Assembly (NCBI RefSeq): GCF_024707525.1 | Contig: NZ_CP062231.1 | Coordinates: 3,782,001-3,846,000, forward strand | Direction of reading: 5' to 3' | Length of the DNA stretch: 64,000 nucleotides | Source: Rhizobium sp. TH2 | Lineage (GTDB): Bacteria > Pseudomonadota > Alphaproteobacteria > Rhizobiales > Rhizobiaceae | Part shown: positions 15,993 to 24,371 of the stretch, piece by piece | How the letters are laid out: every line of letters begins with the position of its first letter | Position numbering within the stretch: the stretch's first letter is position 1 | Notes under the pieces: generated by a model | The model's input: the letters and a program-made list of their open reading frames with translations, nothing else | Databases searched by the model: none | Told to the model about the DNA's origin: nothing | Position numbers and translations under genes: made by a program

Positions 15993-16550
15993 ATGAAAGA
16001 TGCCATTAAATGTTCTCAAGAAATTTTGGCGGAATTCTCAATTGGCGGCTTTTTCTATGAGGCTCGCAAAAGGAATTTTGTAATATCGAGCGGCAAAAGG
16101 GCGGTAATGACTCTTGCTGCGTTAAACGATATCGACTTTGCGACGTACAATCCACAACAAAAACTATATATTACTTCTGTAATTTGGCGGTTACCGGATT
16201 TGTTACGATCATATCAATCCCGATGTATTGAATTTGGTGCTGATTCAGACCTTTATGCCGAATTCGCTGCCGACGTCAACAAACTGGTCCATAGCATTAT
16301 GGAGCGCCTCTTAGATAATCGACACCAACAGAATCCGGAAAAAGTTCATCTTTTGTTTCACACGCATGTTTTCGATGACGACAATGAAGACGAAAAGCTA
16401 ATCGGCGTATTCTCCTCGAAATTGAACGCGGATACGGCACGATTAAAGGCAAGCGAGTTACCGGGTTTTAGGGACCATTTGGCAGGATTCCACATCGAGG
16501 AATACGATATTGATCGGATGGAATGGAGCGAAGGCTTTGCTACCGTTTGA
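15993..16550 (+). CDS. Hypothetical protein with C-terminal DUF7336-like domain
   Basis: 185 residues from the ATG at 15993. The first 120 residues are helical and unfamiliar. The last about 60 (VHLLFHTHVFDDDNEDEKLI, GVFSSKL, then ELPGFRDHLAGFHIEEYDID and WSEGF) match the small DUF7336 domain, which is often found in short proteins beside toxins or in polymorphic-toxin immunity clusters. A role as an immunity-like protein is only a guess from that habit. The next gene starts 3 bp downstream. Confidence 0.6.
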   Translation: MKDAIKCSQEILAEFSIGGFFYEARKRNFVISSGKRAVMTLAALNDIDFATYNPQQKLYITSVIWRLPDLLRSYQSRCIEFGADSDLYAEFAADVNKLVHSIMERLLDNRHQQNPEKVHLLFHTHVFDDDNEDEKLIGVFSSKLNADTARLKASELPGFRDHLAGFHIEEYDIDRMEWSEGFATV

Positions 16551-16552
16551 TC

Positions 16553-17029
16553 ATGTCTCGTGACAACACGTTTCCCATAACGAAGCCGTCGTTGGCTTGG
16601 CGGAATCACAGAAAGCTTTCCATGATGCGCGAACTGGCAAACCTGCAATTCCTGCATTTGAATCTCAATTGGAACGCGGAACCCAATGCGCCGTCTGTTG
16701 ATCTGAAATTCGACGGTAACGACGCAAGATTGACGTTTCTTTTAAATCCATTCGGCTCTGGTCGTGCAACGATCACGTTCACGAATTGCAGCCGCTGGAA
16801 TTGGGATGCTACCAACGATCATGCTTGGTTCGCGGGCGAAGGGCGATATTCCAAACAGGCCCCGAAATGGGGCGAATTCTATGAGGTTATAGGCGAGACA
16901 CCGCTTGGCGGGAATGCGGATTGGGAAATCTTGTCAGACAACCTTCCCAATGCTCGCCACTTCCTTTTTTATTTTCGCGATGAAACGCTTGAATTCATCG
17001 CGACTGACTGGTCGATTGCGAGCGGCTAA
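16553..17029 (+). CDS. Hypothetical protein, probable partner of the preceding gene
   Basis: 158 residues from the ATG at 16553, which follows the previous stop by 2 bp. The protein is rich in aromatic residues (SRWNWDATNDHAWFAGEGRY, then APKWGEFYEVIG) and looks like a compact beta-rich fold. No family is recognised. The tight spacing suggests co-expression with 15993-16550. Its 3' end overlaps the convergent gene at 17026 by 4 bp. Confidence 0.6.
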   Translation: MSRDNTFPITKPSLAWRNHRKLSMMRELANLQFLHLNLNWNAEPNAPSVDLKFDGNDARLTFLLNPFGSGRATITFTNCSRWNWDATNDHAWFAGEGRYSKQAPKWGEFYEVIGETPLGGNADWEILSDNLPNARHFLFYFRDETLEFIATDWSIASG

Positions 17030-17262
17030 TCAGGCCGACGGTCGTAATATCTAACCAGCTTTTGATGCGCGGTTACCAACGCAAGCATAAGCTCATGATA
17101 ATCGACACGATAAGGTTCTCCATTCCGACCGGTATAGATTTCGACGTTAACCTTTGTGGAGTCGCCTTCGATCAGCGTTGCGAGGTTCTCGCCATCCATC
17201 CGGATTTCGGCGACAAATTTATCAGCGTCTGGCAAACTCGTGATGGTGATGTCTGTGGCCAT
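17026..17262 (-). CDS. Small hypothetical protein
   Basis: 78 residues starting MATDITITSLPDADKFVAEI. GGAG lies 8 bases before the ATG. It is soluble, mixed alpha/beta by eye, ending RYYDRRPD. No family is recognised. It is convergent with 16553-17029. Confidence 0.6.
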   Translation of the reverse strand: MATDITITSLPDADKFVAEIRMDGENLATLIEGDSTKVNVEIYTGRNGEPYRVDYHELMLALVTAHQKLVRYYDRRPD

Positions 17263-17313
17263 TTTGGTTCTCCGAATGTCACAACGCGCCTGTCACAATC
17301 GATCGAGTCCATG

Positions 17314-17427
17314 GAAAAAGGCAATGCCGGGATTCGAAAAATGCTGGCAAGCGGGATGTCGTGGAATTCGATCATCGCGGCGACGGGCTGTTCGCGGTCT
17401 ACATTGTCTCGGCTTGCAAAAACATGA
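17314..17427 (+). pseudogene. Serine recombinase C-terminal remnant
   Basis: One frame reads MEKGNAGIRKMLASGMSWNS and then IIAATGCSRSTLSRLAKT before a stop. This is the linker and helix-turn-helix of a resolvase, without any catalytic domain; upstream sequence is occupied by the unrelated gene at 17026. It is better preserved than the copy at 15472. It is not a piece of the intact recombinase at 14115, whose tail differs. Confidence 0.6.
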
Positions 17428-17466
17428 AGTGTTTCCACTTACAAATTAGACGGTAGTTTTCCTTCG
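17359..17466. repeat. Duplicated block, copy B
   Basis: 108 bp co-linear with 15472-15575. It spans the recombinase tail and the 3' end of the convergent gene at 17439, both ending with GTTTTCCTTCG. The intact reading frames here suggest B is closer to the ancestral state than A. Confidence 0.7.
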
Positions 17467-17825
17467 CTCGCGATCACCATGCATATTTCAGTAAAGGCTT
17501 TCGAAGCCCATTCGTCGAGATTCGAAGCTTGTTCGGAAAATCGTGATGTTAATTCTCGTGCTTCGCGCCAAGATAGTGACGAATATGGACCCGCTAACGA
17601 GCTATGAATGATGCTGGGCGTGTTCGGAGGTCGACTTTCGGCGCGAGCGTCGATCAGAACCGGCTCGTCAAATCCAAACTTTTCTATTTGGCCGTTGCCG
17701 AACTTGCATCGAAGCTTAAGGAAAAGAATCCAACGGCCATCATGTTCGTCGAGAAACGAAGCTGCAAGCGAACCGCCATCGCGTATCGTTTCCGCGCCAA
17801 CCAAGCTCTTAATTCTCGAAGCCAT
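17439..17825 (-). CDS. Hypothetical protein
   Basis: 128 residues from the ATG at 17825; a stop lies 21 bp upstream in frame, so the start cannot be much earlier. The N-terminal half is beta-rich (GRWILFLKLRCKFGNGQIEK) and the C-terminal half helical (WREARELTSRFSEQASNLDE). No family is recognised. Its last codons lie in duplicated block B, and copy A keeps a matching fragment. Confidence 0.5.
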   Translation of the reverse strand: MASRIKSLVGAETIRDGGSLAASFLDEHDGRWILFLKLRCKFGNGQIEKFGFDEPVLIDARAESRPPNTPSIIHSSLAGPYSSLSWREARELTSRFSEQASNLDEWASKAFTEICMVIASEGKLPSNL

Positions 17826-17945
17826 TCCGAATGGTGACCATCCAACGTCTCAATGTCAACATCACTGGAATTCACAGAATCTGGCGCGTTGGGCGGAAGC
17901 AACCAATCTCTACAACCTGATACTTGTCAGCCAAAAATAGTCCCT

Positions 17946-18194
17946 TCAAATCCCAGATTTTCGCCATCCAGCCGCACGTGCGGCTTCTTCGGAGCAAAAA
18001 AATCTTTCGCCCTTCAAATGCGTTATGTTGGTAACCCCGTAATACTCTTGGCCCGGCACGTGGAAAATCTTCTCGCCACCATCGTAGCTGATATTACCCT
18101 TGATCGTGCAACCCGCCAGCGGAAACGCGATTGCCGCTATTATGTCATGGGCGATCAGCAATCCGAACGCGACTATAGCGACGGTCGATCCCAC
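17946..18194 (-). CDS. Small membrane-anchored protein with sunset domain
   Basis: 82 residues from a GTG at 18194. A hydrophobic N-terminus (STVAIVAFGLLIAHDIIAAI) is followed by the sunset-domain pattern GCTIKGNIS, IFHVPGQEYYGVTNI, then KGERFFCSEEAARAAGWRKS. In rhizobia this domain follows thermonucleases or stands alone after an anchor. The two cysteines are conserved. No ATG, GTG or TTG is available further upstream before a stop, so the N-terminus is firm unless a rare start is used. Confidence 0.75.
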   Translation of the reverse strand: MGSTVAIVAFGLLIAHDIIAAIAFPLAGCTIKGNISYDGGEKIFHVPGQEYYGVTNITHLKGERFFCSEEAARAAGWRKSGI

Positions 18195-18606
18195 GACACC
18201 TTTGACACGCGCAAGCCGGTACGGCCATGACGACTTGTGAATTGCGATTGGCTTTGTTTTCTCACGATCACGGTTGAATCGGTCTTAATATCCATCGGCA
18301 CGCGGCTGGATATTTGGATTAGAGAAAGTGCCGAATTTTTCCATGCGGTACGGAAACATGGAAGATGGGGCGCTTCAACACTTGGCGTGTAACAAGCCTA
18401 ATGTGCGCTTAACAGTTGCTTATCGATGCCAATTTGCGATGTGCCTTTTCCTTCCGGGTCGCGAGGCCACCGCCTAACAGATTGTTATCCCTTCACTCAA
18501 CCCGCTTTTGTATTATCTTGTTGAAATACAACCATAAACCATATTTCCATGCCGCCGGAACATTGTCGATTCCAATCCGTTTGACAGCGCAACGGGATAC
18601 AAAAAA
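18195..18606. other. 412-bp gene-free stretch
   Basis: I find no convincing coding frame, RNA or repeat here. The stretch separates the sunset-domain gene from a small plus-strand ORF and presumably holds their divergent promoters. Confidence 0.4.
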
Positions 18607-18819
18607 ATGCGCAAAATTTTTATCATCGCCGCCATTCCGCTGGTCTTGATATCCACGGGTTGGATGTCCAACGCGAGCGGAATAGATAAAGCCGGACTCC
18701 GTGTCGATGATCATCGGGTTCACGTGTCACTTTGCGAACACGCGAAAGCTAAACTGGAACGCCCCGGTGAAAACACTTGGAAGAATAGGCTTCGCGCATG
18801 GCGTTGTATCCAACGATGA
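18607..18819 (+). CDS. Small putative secreted protein
   Basis: 70 residues. Residues 1-24 form a convincing signal peptide (MRKIFIIAAIPLVLISTGWM, then SNA). The mature part is basic, with cysteines in LCEHAK and WRCIQR. GGGATACAAAAAA precedes the ATG. No family is recognised and the ORF could still be chance. Confidence 0.45.
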   Translation: MRKIFIIAAIPLVLISTGWMSNASGIDKAGLRVDDHRVHVSLCEHAKAKLERPGENTWKNRLRAWRCIQR

Positions 18820-18918
18820 AGTGGCTGAGTTCGGAACGGTGCCGCCCAATTTTAGTCGCGCACTTCGATGACGGTCGTTTGCACACCAATGGTGCGCTCG
18901 TAAAATGAGCAACGATGC

Positions 18919-19164
18919 ATGACGAACCGCAATCTGGTCCTAAATCTCCAAGAAGTTCAAATGTTGCAACGCGTATTCAAGGCAATATTGTCCAAGGGTT
19001 CATTCGAAAGAACGCACGAAAACGAACAAGCACTCGCCAAATTTCTCGTTCGATGCGTTCAAAGTGGCACGATAGATGAAGACAGTTTGAGGCTGGTTGG
19101 CGAAAATGCCGCGATTATCAAATGGTCAAAAACGCATGACTTGATGGCTTGGCCGGTCAGGTGA
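18919..19164 (+). CDS. Small protein of unknown function (paralogue of 10523-10741)
   Basis: 81 residues. LNLQEVQMLQRVFKAILSKG, SFERTHENEQALAKFLV and GTIDEDSLRLV align with the protein at 10523. Paralogues about 8 kb apart in one island argue that the family matters to it. Helical and soluble by eye. A ribosome site is not obvious. Confidence 0.6.
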   Translation: MTNRNLVLNLQEVQMLQRVFKAILSKGSFERTHENEQALAKFLVRCVQSGTIDEDSLRLVGENAAIIKWSKTHDLMAWPVR

Positions 19165-19173
19165 CACAACACG

Positions 19174-19365
19174 CTACTCGGTGAGGTCACGCCGCCGGAA
19201 ATTCCGGGTGAAATCTCTCACGTTCTTCATCGCCGCCGAAATTTCATCCAACTCATAACCAGCGTCTGAAGCTTCGATGACCATGTCGGTCATCATCTTT
19301 TCTAATTGGGCTTCCAGTTCTTCTTGGCGCTCTGGCTGACCGATATGATGACGCGGAATTTTCAT
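19174..19365 (-). CDS. Small protein of unknown function (paralogue of 19708-19944)
   Basis: 63 residues from the ATG at 19365, chosen for GGAG 8 bases upstream; the frame extends to 19425. Sequence RQEELEAQLEKMMTDMVIEA then SDAGYELDEISAAM aligns with RQDALKAKLDDQVSELIAKA and NDEGYGTEEALEAL in the protein at 19708. It is a charged helical protein. Confidence 0.6.
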   Translation of the reverse strand: MKIPRHHIGQPERQEELEAQLEKMMTDMVIEASDAGYELDEISAAMKNVRDFTRNFRRRDLTE

Positions 19366-19421
19366 TGGTGACACTCCATTCGGCCAATAATTCAGCCGTG
19401 CCAATGGAGTTCCGTGGACGA

Positions 19422-19574
19422 TCAATCCGAAAGAGCCATAGCGGCGCGGCGCGCTTCCTCATAGTTTTTGAACGGCCCGGCGAGAAATGTGTAGCGTTGG
19501 CCGCGTAGCACGATAGCCGTCTTTGCTACCGGATCGAACATGATTTCATAGCGATCGGCTTCATTGTTGCACAT
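19422..19574 (-). CDS. Small protein of unknown function
   Basis: 50 residues from the ATG at 19574, which has AAGGA 7 bases upstream; ATG at 19604 is a weaker option. Sequence RYEIMFDPVAKTAIVLRGQR then GPFKNYEEARRAAMALSD suggests a beta-hairpin and a helix. It sits between two paralogous small genes. Confidence 0.5.
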   Translation of the reverse strand: MCNNEADRYEIMFDPVAKTAIVLRGQRYTFLAGPFKNYEEARRAAMALSD

Positions 19575-19707
19575 GACATGTTCCTTCGTCGGCCAATTCG
19601 ACATGGGATAAAATCTCACGATTTCATTTTTGCGTATGTTGCATTGGTAACTCGCGACGACGGAACATCCGCCATGAATGGCACTTATCCTGCAAAGGAG
19701 TTGCGTC

Positions 19708-19944
19708 ATGACACAGAAATTGAAGCCCGCTGGTCAAGCCGACAGACAAGATGCTCTGAAGGCCAAGTTGGATGATCAGGTTTCCGAGTTAATTGCCAAG
19801 GCGAATGACGAAGGTTACGGCACCGAAGAAGCCTTGGAAGCGCTTGGCGAAGTCGTTGAAGACCAGAAAGTTATAGAAACCGAAAATCAAGACCCGGAGA
19901 ACCCGAAGGCTGGCACGCATGGTCGGGAATGGTATTTTGGTTGA
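19708..19944 (+). CDS. Small acidic protein of unknown function (paralogue of 19174-19365)
   Basis: 78 residues from the ATG at 19708 with AAAGGAG 8 bases upstream. The central helical part matches the protein at 19174. The C-terminal 25 residues are acidic and proline-containing and end GREWYFG. No family is recognised. Confidence 0.6.
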   Translation: MTQKLKPAGQADRQDALKAKLDDQVSELIAKANDEGYGTEEALEALGEVVEDQKVIETENQDPENPKAGTHGREWYFG

Positions 19945-20096
19945 TTGTCGTCGACACTTGGATAATCAAACCCGGATATCGGCTAAGACATCTATTCGAT
20001 ATCCGCCAAAAATTATAAATTGTCTCCGCGACAAAACTAATTTGAAGCGCCAACCGTAAACGTCTCTATGACATGCTCATTGAGGGTAACGGGATT

Positions 20097-20294
20097 ATGG
20101 CAATGAAAACGAACAACGCGCGGGAAGGAAGGTTCCGGTTTCAAGACGATGTAATCCAGAGGTTCCATGACCGCGCCAAGATAGATAGGTCGGGCGATCA
20201 GGATGCCGCGTTGGCTCCAGAATGTGCAATCCAAAAAATGAAGGAATTGCACGCAAGGGCGGCGGAAGCGATTATCTTCGGTCGTTTATTCTGA
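20097..20294 (+). CDS. Small hypothetical protein
   Basis: 65 residues from the ATG at 20097 (GGGATT just upstream) or 63 from 20103. Sequence EGRFRFQDDVIQRFHDRAKI then MKELHARAAEAIIFGRLF is charged and helical. The opposite strand also has an open frame, so the call is tentative. Confidence 0.4.
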   Translation: MAMKTNNAREGRFRFQDDVIQRFHDRAKIDRSGDQDAALAPECAIQKMKELHARAAEAIIFGRLF

Positions 20295-20355
20295 ATTGTC
20301 GCGCGACGTGCTGAAGGTTGATGAACCCTAATCGGGGTTTCCGCGTATCACCGGC

Positions 20356-20805
20356 ATGAACAAATTCCTTTCCCTTGCTTGTTTCATCATTGTCGTCGTA
20401 TCGGTCGGGTTGTTGATTGGGTATTCGACAGCGCCCGGCACTTGGTACCAGTCACTTGAAAAGCCGCCATTCAACCCGCCCAATTGGCTATTCGCCCCGG
20501 CATGGACGCTAATTTATGTCCTAATCGCCATAGCCGGATGGCGGGTCATGATGATTGAAGGATTGTCCGGCTGGTCAGGCCGCGTCTGGTTTGCACAAAT
20601 GGCGTTGAATTGGGCGTGGTCGCCAGTATTTTTCGGGCTTCAGATGCCGTTCGCGGCCTTGGCAATCATCGTCTTATTGCTAATCAGCATTATCGCGTTC
20701 CTTCTATTAGCGAGGGACGACAAGGCGCGTTGGTGCTTCCTACCATATGCAGCTTGGGTAGCATTCGCGACTGTTCTGAATGGTTGGATTGCTTTCGCAA
20801 ATTGA
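20356..20805 (+). CDS. tspO: TspO/MBR-family membrane protein
   Basis: 149 residues with five membrane helices. Family markers are WYQSLEKPPFNPPNWLFAPA then WTLIYVLIAIAGWRV, and ALNWAWSPVFFGLQMPFAAL. TspO proteins bind porphyrins or cholesterol-like ligands and respond to stress or redox state; in Rhodobacter TspO modulates photopigment gene expression. It is an unusual cargo for an island this small. No neighbour suggests a tetrapyrrole role. Confidence 0.92.
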   Translation: MNKFLSLACFIIVVVSVGLLIGYSTAPGTWYQSLEKPPFNPPNWLFAPAWTLIYVLIAIAGWRVMMIEGLSGWSGRVWFAQMALNWAWSPVFFGLQMPFAALAIIVLLLISIIAFLLLARDDKARWCFLPYAAWVAFATVLNGWIAFAN

Positions 20806-20874
20806 CCGCGTTCATTGAACCGGAAACGCCGAAAATGTAAAACGCATTTGCCCGGCAAACGAAGACAGAATTGT

Positions 20875-21222
20875 ATGCACGAAGAACTTCATCCTTGCCC
20901 TTGTTGCAAGCTACCGACCTTAGAGTGGCGAAACGCATTCGATGTTTGTGTCGTTTGTTTTTGGGAAGACGATAGCCAAGATGATCCGCATGCCGATGAA
21001 GTTTGGCATGGGCCGAATGAGGATTACTCGCTAACCAGAGCGCGAGAAAATTTTGCCGACCATCTGCATATGTATGATGATGGAAGGGCTATTTCCCAAG
21101 TCGAGTTTCCGAGTGCCGGTCGCATCAGGTTGCTGGAATATGTCAAATCGGTTCTCGAAAATCCGGAGACGCTCGACAAAGGTCGAGTGGCCGAACTCAT
21201 TGAGGGTTGGTACGACCGCTAA
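20875..21222 (+). CDS. CPCC-family cysteine-rich protein
   Basis: 115 residues from the ATG at 20875. The N-terminal zinc-ribbon-like motif CPCCKLPTL, then DVCVVCFWEDDSQDD, is diagnostic of the CPCC family (Pfam Cys_rich_CPCC). The second half is helical (SLTRARENFADHLHMY). The family is common near toxin-immunity genes in mobile DNA; its biochemical role is unknown. Confidence 0.85.
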   Translation: MHEELHPCPCCKLPTLEWRNAFDVCVVCFWEDDSQDDPHADEVWHGPNEDYSLTRARENFADHLHMYDDGRAISQVEFPSAGRIRLLEYVKSVLENPETLDKGRVAELIEGWYDR

Positions 21223-21365
21223 GGCGGCACGCAACAGATTATGCCAGTCGCATAGGCTGGTTCATCGGCTTTGAGGGTATCGAGTGGCACGAAAAATTCG
21301 TTCGTCAATTCGAGCGATTTGATTTTCGAGACGATGAACGTCCGGCGCGAAGTGTCGCTGCAAAA

Positions 21366-21824
21366 TCAGTAAAACGACAGGCGTTTCTCCCCGTCGATCT
21401 CATTCGTTATCGGAAAAAATCCGTTGCCCAAAGGGTTTGGGTCTGGGTTTTCGAAAACCGGGACGTGTGCAATCATGCCCTTCGAATAGCGCGATACGGT
21501 TGGATCAAATTCCGCGTCGGGAACAAATCTATCTTCCAAAACACGGATGGATTTGACACGATCAAGCCGAAAAGTTTTCCATACCCCGTCATCTGGAGAT
21601 TTCGAAGTACTGTGATTTTGAATGCCTTCAAATGAGATTTCGCCATTCTCGCCAATTCGTATGATGTGAACCGAAAGAATTCGAATTTGGGTGTCGTCCG
21701 AATAGAGAATTTCGATCATTCGGGAGTCTTCTATTGCATCCAAAAATGGTTGGAATATCGGGTCTTCAGGATTCGAGGTTTCAAGTGCTTTCCGGCTTTC
21801 GCCAGTTGATTCAAATGGATTCAA
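21366..21824 (-). CDS. WYL-like domain protein of unknown function
   Basis: 152 residues from a TTG at 21824 with only a weak ribosome site; the next ATG would remove 35 residues. The core RMIEILYSDDTQIRILSVHI, then ISFEGIQNHSTSK and TFRLDRVKSIRVLEDRFVPD, has the strand order of WYL ligand-sensing domains, which occur in regulators of phage-defence islands. There is no DNA-binding domain. The WYL assignment is an inference from pattern. Confidence 0.5.
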   Translation of the reverse strand: MNPFESTGESRKALETSNPEDPIFQPFLDAIEDSRMIEILYSDDTQIRILSVHIIRIGENGEISFEGIQNHSTSKSPDDGVWKTFRLDRVKSIRVLEDRFVPDAEFDPTVSRYSKGMIAHVPVFENPDPNPLGNGFFPITNEIDGEKRLSFY

Positions 21825-22028
21825 TTATTTTACTTTCTACATTATAGGGAATTTGAAGGATTAGCTATGTCATTCGGGTCGCTTCGCTTCCCGAACGCGA
21901 ACTTCGTTCGGTAACAAGTTGAATAATGTCTTTTGGAATCAACGATAGACAATATAGCTACTGTCGTAAGACACTTCGCGAAGCGAAGGCATAATCAAAT
22001 AACTAATTAATTATTGTGGTTTCGATCT

Positions 22029-22313
22029 GAAGACATAGTTTTGCTAACCAGCAAAGCCATGTCTTCGTCGCTTGTGTATAACGACCGTCAAACATAGGAA
22101 TTTAGATCAACTTCTTTCGAAGGAAGGGCGGTTACGCTATCTCCTTTGACGATCTGGTTAAGTAAACGCAACGTCTATGGCCAAATTCCCGACTTCCAGA
22201 CGTTTGAAGGTTGCAAAATTTCTATCAGAGCCTTCTCGTAACAATCCAGTTGTTTGAATGCCTTCAAGCACTGGATTGCTTCAGATTGTTCGGCATTCGC
22301 GTGAATGCCTTTT
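22029..22313 (+). ncRNA. Candidate structured RNA ending in a terminator
   Basis: A 17-bp stem (22029-22045 with 22050-22066, one mismatch and one wobble, AACC loop) opens the region. A two-part hairpin follows at 22242-22278. The region ends with GGCATTC-GCGT-GAATGCC-TTTT, a compact Rho-independent terminator. A terminator with no gene in front of it argues for a noncoding transcript. No clear promoter was identified. Confidence 0.33.
22292..22313 (+). terminator. Rho-independent terminator without an upstream gene
   Basis: GGCATTC (22292-22298), loop GCGT, GAATGCC (22303-22309) and TTTT (22310-22313). Confidence 0.55.
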
Positions 22314-22685
22314 CATGCGAGCGCCACCGCGCCCATATCCGTCGTTCGCTCTGTTCACGAAACATCCGAGTGCCGAACTAAACCGCACCAAGTCTTAAAT
22401 GTGGATGGCCCTTGCAGGGGCCGATATGATTTTATTTATGCAAATTTGCAGAGACAAAACCCCAAAATCAGCAAGAATTTCAAACTTTTTTGCCGGGTGT
22501 ATTTGATCGCGTTTTGCGAGAACACAATAGGTTTTCGGCGACGGCACGGATGCCAGCCAATCATTATTATTTATCTGTTTTGGAGATCGATGAACCGCGA
22601 AATGGAAATTTTTTCGCAATCTTCATCGTCCAGAAACATAGCACAAAAAGGATGAAAAGACCAGTATTTTCTGGCGAACCATGCG

Positions 22686-22871
22686 CTATTTTTCGGTTTC
22701 GATGCCATACAGCCGCAACTCGTTTTCGATCCGATTTCGAAGGCGGCGATAGCCCTTCAAGGCTTCGAAATACCCGTGATCACGAAGCATCGCTATCACA
22801 CGGTCGGAATTCTCGAAAACAGTTCGGCGATAGTCCGCATCCGATATCAAGCGCGTAAAATCCTTGTTCAT
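22686..22871 (-). CDS. Small protein co-translated with the integrase
   Basis: 61 residues starting MNKDFTRLISDADYRRTVFE and ending LYGIETEK. Its ATG overlaps the integrase stop by 4 bp, so it is read after the integrase. It is a charged helical protein. A recombination directionality factor would suit the position but no family match is evident. Confidence 0.6.
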   Translation of the reverse strand: MNKDFTRLISDADYRRTVFENSDRVIAMLRDHGYFEALKGYRRLRNRIENELRLYGIETEK

Positions 22872-24168
22872 TTCGTGAACCCCAATGCATTCATCAATGC
22901 GTCCCGCTTTTTCTCCAAGCTATAGCCTTCGCCATAATGGCTTCCGATGCCGGGCGTCGTATGGCCCATGATGGAATCCTTCAGACTGTCATTGCATCCG
23001 GAATTCCGAAGAACGTCGGCTATACGATGGCGATATCCATAGAAGGTTTTCCCCGTGAGCGGCCTTAGATGCTTATTGCTTGCGGCGGAAAGGGCATCAG
23101 AGCCGCCAGACCTTTGATAGGTTGGAAATCCTTCCGGAAAACGCTTCATCCACTCCAAGGCTTTGCCAATCAAGGGAATATCACGATGGCGAGCGCCGCC
23201 GCTTTTGACCCGATCACGAAATTCGTTGTCTGCAATCCGGATAAAGGGGATTGGCGATGCCAAATTGATGTCGTTCTTTGTCAAGAAGACAAGCTCTTTT
23301 TGATGTGAGCCGGTATTCATTGCGATATAATTCAAGGCTTTCAGTTCATCGGATGCGTCCGATTGCTCGAAGTGCCGCTCGATTTTCGCTATCTCGTCCG
23401 GCGTGAACGGTTTGCGCTTTCCAACCCCGTGAACCTTGATCGACACGCTATCAAATGGGTTTTTTTCTTCCGGGAAATCCGCTCCAAATACCTTCGAAAT
23501 CACAGTGCGAACGTGGATCAATTTCTTGTTGGCCGTGTCGGCATGGAGATCGCCAGCTTCCACCATGTCAAAGAGACGATCTTTGAATTCCAAGGCATGC
23601 TGGCGCGAGATCGCGAGAACATTGGTAAGATCGGGAAAAATCGAAACGAATGTGTCAATCGCGTTCTGTTTGGGAGTATATCGCTTGTTCTTAGCGCGTT
23701 GATCGTGCTTTGCCGAAAGTGATCGCGATCCAGTTTTTTGAAGCGCGAGAACAATTCAACCCAAGTTAAAGTTGCCTTGATCGTTGATGCCAATGCATCG
23801 ACTTGTGACTTTAGAACAGTTGGCCATTCGCTTACGCGTTCGCCGTTGTGCGCAAAAATCGAAAAGACGTTATCGACCGGGTCAGTTTCGATAGCGCTTG
23901 CATTGATCTGGCGAAGATCGAAACCAGATCGAAGAACATCGGCGGTATATCCGGTTCCGACAGATATGCGACCGCCGCTTTCGATCACCCGAATTTGGAC
24001 ACTGACCTTGTTGTACTCGACGACGTATCGTTCAAGTGCCACGTTGTGGTCACGCGTTCGAAGCGAAACCACGACTTCCTTCCTATTAAAGATGTGTTGA
24101 AGGTGCCGGGGAATTGGCCGCCGGAAATAGTACACGCTTCCGCGCAAAAACAAAAAATGCGTCTTCAT
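22868..24168 (-). pseudogene. int: Tyrosine integrase, frameshifted
   Basis: An N-terminal frame (from 24168) starts MKTHFLFLRGSVYYFRRPIP and continues SLRTRD, the DUF6538-type arm of rhizobial phage integrases. Near 23700 it leaves the true frame. The continuation (RYTPKQNAIDTFVSIFPDL, then HALEFKDRLFDMVE) lies in the next frame down to 22868. The catalytic domain has RHRDIPLIG, YGYRHRIADVLRNSG, IMGHTTPGIGSHYGEGY with the tyrosine nucleophile. Where TGxR is expected the sequence is TGSHQKEL, so the first catalytic arginine appears replaced by histidine. A sequencing error could explain the shift but not the substitution. Confidence 0.85.
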
Positions 24169-24371
24169 TGCTTCATCCAGTGCCGTAACGATGCACTTAG
24201 GATGCGCGCGTTCGCGTAATTGTCAAGCGTAAAATCGTCTATACTCTCAAAATCTACAATATTTAAATATATTAGTCAAGTAATAATTTTAGAAATTTTT
24301 GCATATCGCCGAAATAGACTCTAACTATATTTATAAAGAAATTTGAAAATTTCCCGCTCCTAAACGTCGTT

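Larger units (their letters stand above)
21825..22685. other. Gene-free 860-bp stretch rich in hairpins
   Basis: Open frames here look unlike proteins. Structures seen are: CGAAC/GTTCG near 21891; a 17-bp hairpin at 22029-22066; CAATCCAGT/ACTGGATTG (22242-22250 with 22270-22278) enclosing TTGAA/TTCAA; GGCATTC/GAATGCC with TTTT at 22292-22313; and the palindrome TGCAAATTTGCA at 22439-22450. This may be a regulatory or origin-like region of the island. Confidence 0.5.

Noticed and set aside
22029..22066. Long hairpin considered as a retron msr-msd element
   Set aside because: No reverse transcriptase gene is present in the island.
22305..22858. Overlapping plus-strand ORFs in the hairpin-rich region
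   Set aside because: No ribosome sites, odd composition, and they cross the real small gene at 22686.
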